Assembly (NCBI GenBank): GCA_017958585.1
Contig: JAGDCK010000208.1
Span: forward strand, 1-8,327
DNA from: Lachnospiraceae bacterium
GTDB lineage: Bacteria; Bacillota; Clostridia; Lachnospirales; Lachnospiraceae
Length of the DNA: 8,327 bases
Reading direction: 5' to 3'
A program made the position numbers and the translations under genes. The notes under the pieces are model-generated. The model worked only from the letters and a program-made list of their open reading frames with translations, had not been told where the DNA came from and ran no database searches. This document shows, one piece after another, positions 4,205-8,327 of the stretch. Each line of letters opens with the position of its first letter. The first letter of the stretch is position 1.

Positions 4205-6520
4205 TTACTGCTTGCTTTCCGCATCCTCCAGGGATTCGTATCCGTATAGCTTTACATTATTCTCCATTATCTTAAATGCGATATTTTCTCCCTCAGCCGC
4301 TGCCCTTGCCACATATCTGCCGTAGAGCTCCAGCATCTTGTCTGAATAAGTGCTTATCTCTCCCTTTAAATATGTCTCATAGGAAGTATTGTATCCGCCG
4401 TCATCAAAGGCATGTATGCTTCTGGCATTTCCTGCAAGCTTTGGATATTTTTCCGCAAAAGCATCCATCATATCCACCTGGATCTTTACAATGGCATCGA
4501 TGATCGCCTGTTTTTCAGGTGGGATCTCCGGGAAATTGTCCTTTATCTTTTCATATTCCTCGGGAGCTGTGCTCTGCTCCATGCGACCGTATTTTTCGGT
4601 TATGAGATTGTGACCTTTTCTGCTCTCCCTGTCAAAATCATATACATATTGCATGAGCATGGTCTTGTCCCATGTCATGTACTGACTGCTTCGCATGATA
4701 TTGAAGGTGGGGAAATTATCCTGGCAGCTTGCCCTTCCGCCCTCGTTTTGAACCTTGTCAAACTCCTCAAATTCCAGTTTGACAATGCCCTCTATGATCT
4801 TCTTTTTGGGAAGGGAAACAAGGTTTGCTTTCATGAAGATCTCATCGCTGTGCCTGTCAAGGTAGGGCTCGATATCGGAGATGATGCTCAATGCATAGAG
4901 CTGACCCACGAAAAATTCCGCGATCTCCTCCATCTTTTCCTCTCCGGGTTTTAACATCAGCTCTTCCAGATGCTTTTCAAGGGCGGCACCGTTTTCCAAA
5001 AAGGCAAGTCCGCGTCTAAGCCACTTGTCGTGGAGAGGGTATTTATTCTCAATATAGTACTGAAGCTTCATGGCTTCACGTATGGAGTCTGCCAGGAGAA
5101 GCTGGGCCGTCATAAGGTCCCCTCTCTTTAACATTCTCTCGTAATTGTACTGACCTGTCTGCGAAAACATGGCCGCGCTCTGGTCGATCTTTAAATATCT
5201 GATCTCCTCAGGATATCCGGCTTTCAGTTTGTTTCTCATCTCACTGAATGTACCTTCCGGATCTGCGAATACTTCACCGTTTACGGCAGCCGCAAGGGAA
5301 GCATCGGATACGTATTGCCATTTTATATCATCATATACTGCGGTGCCAAGAAACCTCTCGTAGAATCTGTTTATGGTCATGACTCCGCGCCTTCCGGCAC
5401 CCTGATCCGTCTCAAGTCTGAAGAACCCTTTGTATTCCATGGGAAGCTTTGCGTATTCGGCTTCAAGATCCTTTCCGATCTTTTCATATACTTCATCGCT
5501 TACCCAGATGCAGAATCCCGGGCCCCAGTCGTGATCTCTGGAATATTCATCATCCATTCCAAAGCAGTCGCTTCCTTCGCCCACAAGTCCTGTTGCGATC
5601 CTGTCCATGTACTCGGGAAATTTTTCCTTTAACATGGGTTCGCCGTATTCATAATAATAATCTTTGCAAAGAGAAAGTCCCGTCACCATGGTGAGTGATT
5701 CATTGTTAAGTATCTCATCCAGATCCACAAAACCGATCTTGTCGGCGCATTCGTCAAGTCTTTCCTTAACTCTCTCATAGAATTTGGTCTCGCCGACGCT
5801 GGTCTTTATCATGTTCAGGGCCTCGCCGTATCTGGCAACGGCCTTGTCAAATTTACCCATCTTGTAATAATAGTTCCCGAGAGCGGCATTTGCGGCAGCC
5901 ATATGGGAATCGTAAACACCTTTTCCCTCAAAGATCTCCATGGCGTTTACGGCATATTCTCTGCCTTCCTCCAGCTCTCCCATCTCGATACAAACATTTG
6001 CAAGATTGGCATAGCTTACTGCGATCTCATAAACCGCATTCTTGTCCTTTACGATGGCAAGAGCTCTCTGGAGAGATTCCTTTGCCTTGTCATAGAGACC
6101 TTTTTCCTCGTATAAAAGAGCAAGATTATTTTCAAGAGAGGCATAGAGAAGGCTGTCCGGCTCCAAAATGGTGTCGTAGATCTTTCGCACGCCCTCAAAA
6201 TAGATCATGGACTCGTTTAATCTCCCCGCTCCGCGGTAGAGACTTGCGATATTTAAAAGTGTGGTGGCATAAGCGATGGTTCCGGTGATGCCCATTTTTT
6301 CGGCCTGAGCCATGGCGGCGTTTGCTATCTTTATGCCGTCCTCATATCTGCTTGCCTCGCGATAAAAACCGATCAATTCGTTTTCCAGGGACAAGACCAC
6401 ATCGTCGAGATCCTTTTCTGCGGCTTCCCTGACGGATTCTATCATCAGGTTTTCCGCTTCCTCAGTCTGTCCTTTTTCCAAAAGTTCGTCGATCCTGTTT
6501 AATATCTCATTAATGAACAT
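4205..6520 (-). CDS. TPR / DUF4037-type nucleotidyltransferase-like / DUF4125 fusion protein
   Basis: Function unknown. The 771 residues fall into three parts. Residues 1-260 are helical with about five tetratricopeptide-like repeats (near 45-75, 82-115, 122-157, 163-197, 205-240), usually a protein-binding scaffold. Residues about 285-525 look like DUF4037: GEGSD at 314-318 and DHDW at 329-332 fit the nucleotidyltransferase pattern G-S, 11 residues, D-x-D, with Ser317, Asp329 and Asp331 as likely active-site residues. Residues about 575-766 resemble DUF4125, with GGRASCQ (594-600), EKYGRM (642-647) and ETYLKGE (715-721). No signal peptide or membrane segment is visible, so it is probably cytoplasmic. 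The ATG at 6520 follows AGAGGTGAT with good spacing. It lies 22 nt after the GH3 gene with no terminator between, so the two are very likely co-transcribed. Confidence 0.85.
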   Translation of the reverse strand: MFINEILNRIDELLEKGQTEEAENLMIESVREAAEKDLDDVVLSLENELIGFYREASRYEDGIKIANAAMAQAEKMGITGTIAYATTLLNIASLYRGAGRLNESMIYFEGVRKIYDTILEPDSLLYASLENNLALLYEEKGLYDKAKESLQRALAIVKDKNAVYEIAVSYANLANVCIEMGELEEGREYAVNAMEIFEGKGVYDSHMAAANAALGNYYYKMGKFDKAVARYGEALNMIKTSVGETKFYERVKERLDECADKIGFVDLDEILNNESLTMVTGLSLCKDYYYEYGEPMLKEKFPEYMDRIATGLVGEGSDCFGMDDEYSRDHDWGPGFCIWVSDEVYEKIGKDLEAEYAKLPMEYKGFFRLETDQGAGRRGVMTINRFYERFLGTAVYDDIKWQYVSDASLAAAVNGEVFADPEGTFSEMRNKLKAGYPEEIRYLKIDQSAAMFSQTGQYNYERMLKRGDLMTAQLLLADSIREAMKLQYYIENKYPLHDKWLRRGLAFLENGAALEKHLEELMLKPGEEKMEEIAEFFVGQLYALSIISDIEPYLDRHSDEIFMKANLVSLPKKKIIEGIVKLEFEEFDKVQNEGGRASCQDNFPTFNIMRSSQYMTWDKTMLMQYVYDFDRESRKGHNLITEKYGRMEQSTAPEEYEKIKDNFPEIPPEKQAIIDAIVKIQVDMMDAFAEKYPKLAGNARSIHAFDDGGYNTSYETYLKGEISTYSDKMLELYGRYVARAAAEGENIAFKIMENNVKLYGYESLEDAESKQ

Positions 6521-6542
6521 ACCATCACCTCTCGTAAACTTC

Positions 6543-8327
6543 CTAAAAAGCTTCTCCGTTTGTTCTGTGCTTTTCCATCTGCTTCATGAGTTCTTCCATT
6601 GACATAGTCTTTTCGATACGACAATTTCTGATCTTCATGCCGCCCTGTCCGAAGTAAAATTTAAGGAATGAATATGCGGAATGGGCCACAATGGGCTCCA
6701 CCACAACCTCTTTAAACTCTTTTTCCGCGCCTGTGAGTGTCAGCATCTTCACCAGGTTGTTCTCCTTGAAAATGGAAAGGGGCACCTGGGCAAGATCTGA
6801 AACGCTCTCCTCCACCGCGCACTCAAAAGTGAGCTTAAATGCGCCTCCGCCCATCTCCATCATGAACACGTTCTTCATGCCCATGGATGTGTCGATGTCA
6901 TCGATATAGTATACGCCGGGGGTATCGCTTTCAGCTACCTTTACCTGGCGCTCGTTCTTGTCCTCGAAGGGATCCTCAAAAGCTTCAAGCTCTCTGTCAA
7001 GGTCGGTCTCCTCATGGTAGAAGAATGTATATGCAGGCACTCTCATCAATACCTTCATGATATTCTTTGCGGTTCTCTGGAATTCGCCGATGGTGACGAT
7101 TCCTTTATTAATTCCATCCTCTGATGTGTCAACCGCTGTGGGTTCGCCCGCATCCGGCATTACCATAAAGAGGTCGTTCTGGGCTCTTACCAAAACTGCC
7201 GTGTTTGAGATAACACCCTTTTCGCCCTCCTCGTTTGCAAGGGCCCACCAGTCTGTCATCACAAGTCCGTCAAATCCCCACTCGTCTCTGAGGATAGTGG
7301 TATTAAGATCATAATTGCCCGCAGCATGCAGACCGTTTATGCGGTTGTAGCTGGTCATAACGATATAGGCGCCGGCTTCCTTCACCACGATCTCAAAGCC
7401 CTTTAAATAGATCTCCCTGATGGCACGCTCTGTGGCGATACAGTCAACGGAGGATCTCATATACTCCTGATTGTTCATGGCATAATGCTTGATGGTTCCG
7501 GTCACGCCATATTTTTGCATGCCCCTTACCTGAGCTGCCGCGATCTTTCCCGTGAGGAAAGGATCCTCTGAAAAATATTCGAAGTTTCTGCCGTTTAGAG
7601 GGTTTCTGTGAATGTTCATGCCGGGTCCCAAAAGGGTGTCCACATGATTTTTTCTAAGCTCCATTCCCTCAAACTCATAAAGTTTTTCGATGAGTTCCTC
7701 GTTAAATGTGCAGGCAAGACATGTGCCGTTTGGCATTGCAAATGCCTTTGTGCCGCAGTCCATTCTGATTCCGCTTGGGCCGTCGGAACAGCCTGCCTTA
7801 GGGATACCAAACTCTTTTAATCTGTTATTTACCGCACCGAAGGCTCCGGCAATACCGGGGGTAACTCCCGTGGGGCTCATGCCCTCGCCTCTGGCCAGTG
7901 CAAAGAGATCATCCTTTCCAAGCTGAGCCACAAAATCGTCAAGGGAAACTCTTCCCTCTTTCACATCCTTTAACTTATATCCCTTATCTCCGGTCATGGG
8001 AATCTCTGCAGGGATATTTTCTTTTCTTCTGTCCATGGGATTAACTGTTCTCTTGCTTGCGGGAACAAAACTTTCCGCATACACATTCCCTGTCTTTTCA
8101 CCGGGTTTTAACACATCAAAATCCACAACGGGACCCATGGCCTCGCTCAATGTTTCAAGAACCTGAATATCTTTTATCTCAAATTCCGCTTCCTTTGACG
8201 CACTGTCCACTTCGCAGCCCACGTATACTTCGTACTTGCCTTCCTCTAAGACATAACTGCTCTTGTGACCTGTCACACCGCTGTCATCGTATGAAGCATA
8301 GTAATAATCCTTTACATCAATGTGAAG
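6543..8327 (-). CDS. GH3 beta-glucosidase-like enzyme with inverted domain order, N-terminal part beyond right edge
   Basis: Glycoside hydrolase family 3, probably removing terminal beta-linked glucose or xylose from oligosaccharides. The frame is open to base 8327, giving 594 visible residues; an in-frame GTG at 8276 is internal. Numbering from the first visible residue, 1-75 are beta-rich, like the FnIII-type end of the GH3 C-terminal half. The catalytic barrel follows at about 128-440: SDGPSGIRMD (181-190), RNP...FSEDP (241-256), the Lys280-His281 pair (IKHYAMNNQE) and the nucleophile Asp359 in MTDWW. A further beta-rich region (468-573) of unknown type and a charged tail end the protein. 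In most GH3 enzymes the barrel comes first; the reverse order is known from Butyrivibrio and Ruminococcus albus enzymes. The acid/base residue and any signal peptide are outside the window. It is the upstream gene of the operon with the TPR fusion gene. Confidence 0.93.
   Translation of the reverse strand, partial: LHIDVKDYYYASYDDSGVTGHKSSYVLEEGKYEVYVGCEVDSASKEAEFEIKDIQVLETLSEAMGPVVDFDVLKPGEKTGNVYAESFVPASKRTVNPMDRRKENIPAEIPMTGDKGYKLKDVKEGRVSLDDFVAQLGKDDLFALARGEGMSPTGVTPGIAGAFGAVNNRLKEFGIPKAGCSDGPSGIRMDCGTKAFAMPNGTCLACTFNEELIEKLYEFEGMELRKNHVDTLLGPGMNIHRNPLNGRNFEYFSEDPFLTGKIAAAQVRGMQKYGVTGTIKHYAMNNQEYMRSSVDCIATERAIREIYLKGFEIVVKEAGAYIVMTSYNRINGLHAAGNYDLNTTILRDEWGFDGLVMTDWWALANEEGEKGVISNTAVLVRAQNDLFMVMPDAGEPTAVDTSEDGINKGIVTIGEFQRTAKNIMKVLMRVPAYTFFYHEETDLDRELEAFEDPFEDKNERQVKVAESDTPGVYYIDDIDTSMGMKNVFMMEMGGGAFKLTFECAVEESVSDLAQVPLSIFKENNLVKMLTLTGAEKEFKEVVVEPIVAHSAYSFLKFYFGQGGMKIRNCRIEKTMSMEELMKQMEKHRTNGEAF

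Noticed and set aside
4412..4954. Plus-strand reading frame of 180 codons inside the TPR fusion gene
   Set aside because: It is antisense to conserved DUF4125 coding sequence, with no plausible promoter or SD, and its composition looks like a frame shadow.
8274..8276. GTG as the start of the GH3 gene
   Set aside because: The frame stays open to the right edge with protein-like sequence (LHIDVKDYYYASYDD), and a GH3 enzyme needs its second domain, so this is an internal valine codon.

Overview
This window looks like chromosomal DNA from a low-to-moderate-GC Firmicute. The best guess is a butyrate-producing Lachnospiraceae of the Butyrivibrio / Pseudobutyrivibrio type. That is an inference from strong Shine-Dalgarno sites, a long-form hibernation factor, a clostridial-type thiolase, and a family-3 glycosidase with the inverted domain order known from rumen Butyrivibrio and Ruminococcus enzymes. 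No mobile element, tRNA, rRNA or CRISPR array was seen.

Left part (1-1993). The 5' two-thirds of a minus-strand acetyl-CoA acetyltransferase gene runs off the left edge. It has its own promoter and a Rex-like inverted repeat near the predicted transcription start. Upstream of it is hpf (long ribosome hibernation factor) with its own promoter, SD and a clear intrinsic terminator. Between hpf and the next gene lies about 580 bp of AT-rich non-coding DNA. It holds a tight cluster of DnaA-box sequences next to an AT-rich run, two TGACA-type palindromes, and two back-to-back hairpins.

Middle part (1994-4191). A minus-strand exported cell-wall hydrolase (signal peptide, two SH3b domains, coiled coil, NlpC/P60 domain) and a plus-strand FabG-like short-chain dehydrogenase are divergently transcribed from a 297 bp region with a promoter for each. 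The dehydrogenase stop codon sits in the loop of its own terminator.

Right part (4205-8327). A two-gene minus-strand operon reads in from the right edge. First comes a GH3 glycosidase, truncated at its N-terminus by the window, whose catalytic barrel follows a beta-sandwich-like domain instead of preceding it. After 22 nt comes a 771-residue protein of unknown function that fuses TPR repeats, a DUF4037-type nucleotidyltransferase-like module and a DUF4125 module.

The genes look like several independent transcription units (central carbon metabolism, ribosome dormancy, wall remodelling, a reductase, and glycoside use). The least understood items are the TPR-nucleotidyltransferase-DUF4125 fusion tied to a glycosidase, and the DnaA-box cluster in the long intergenic region.
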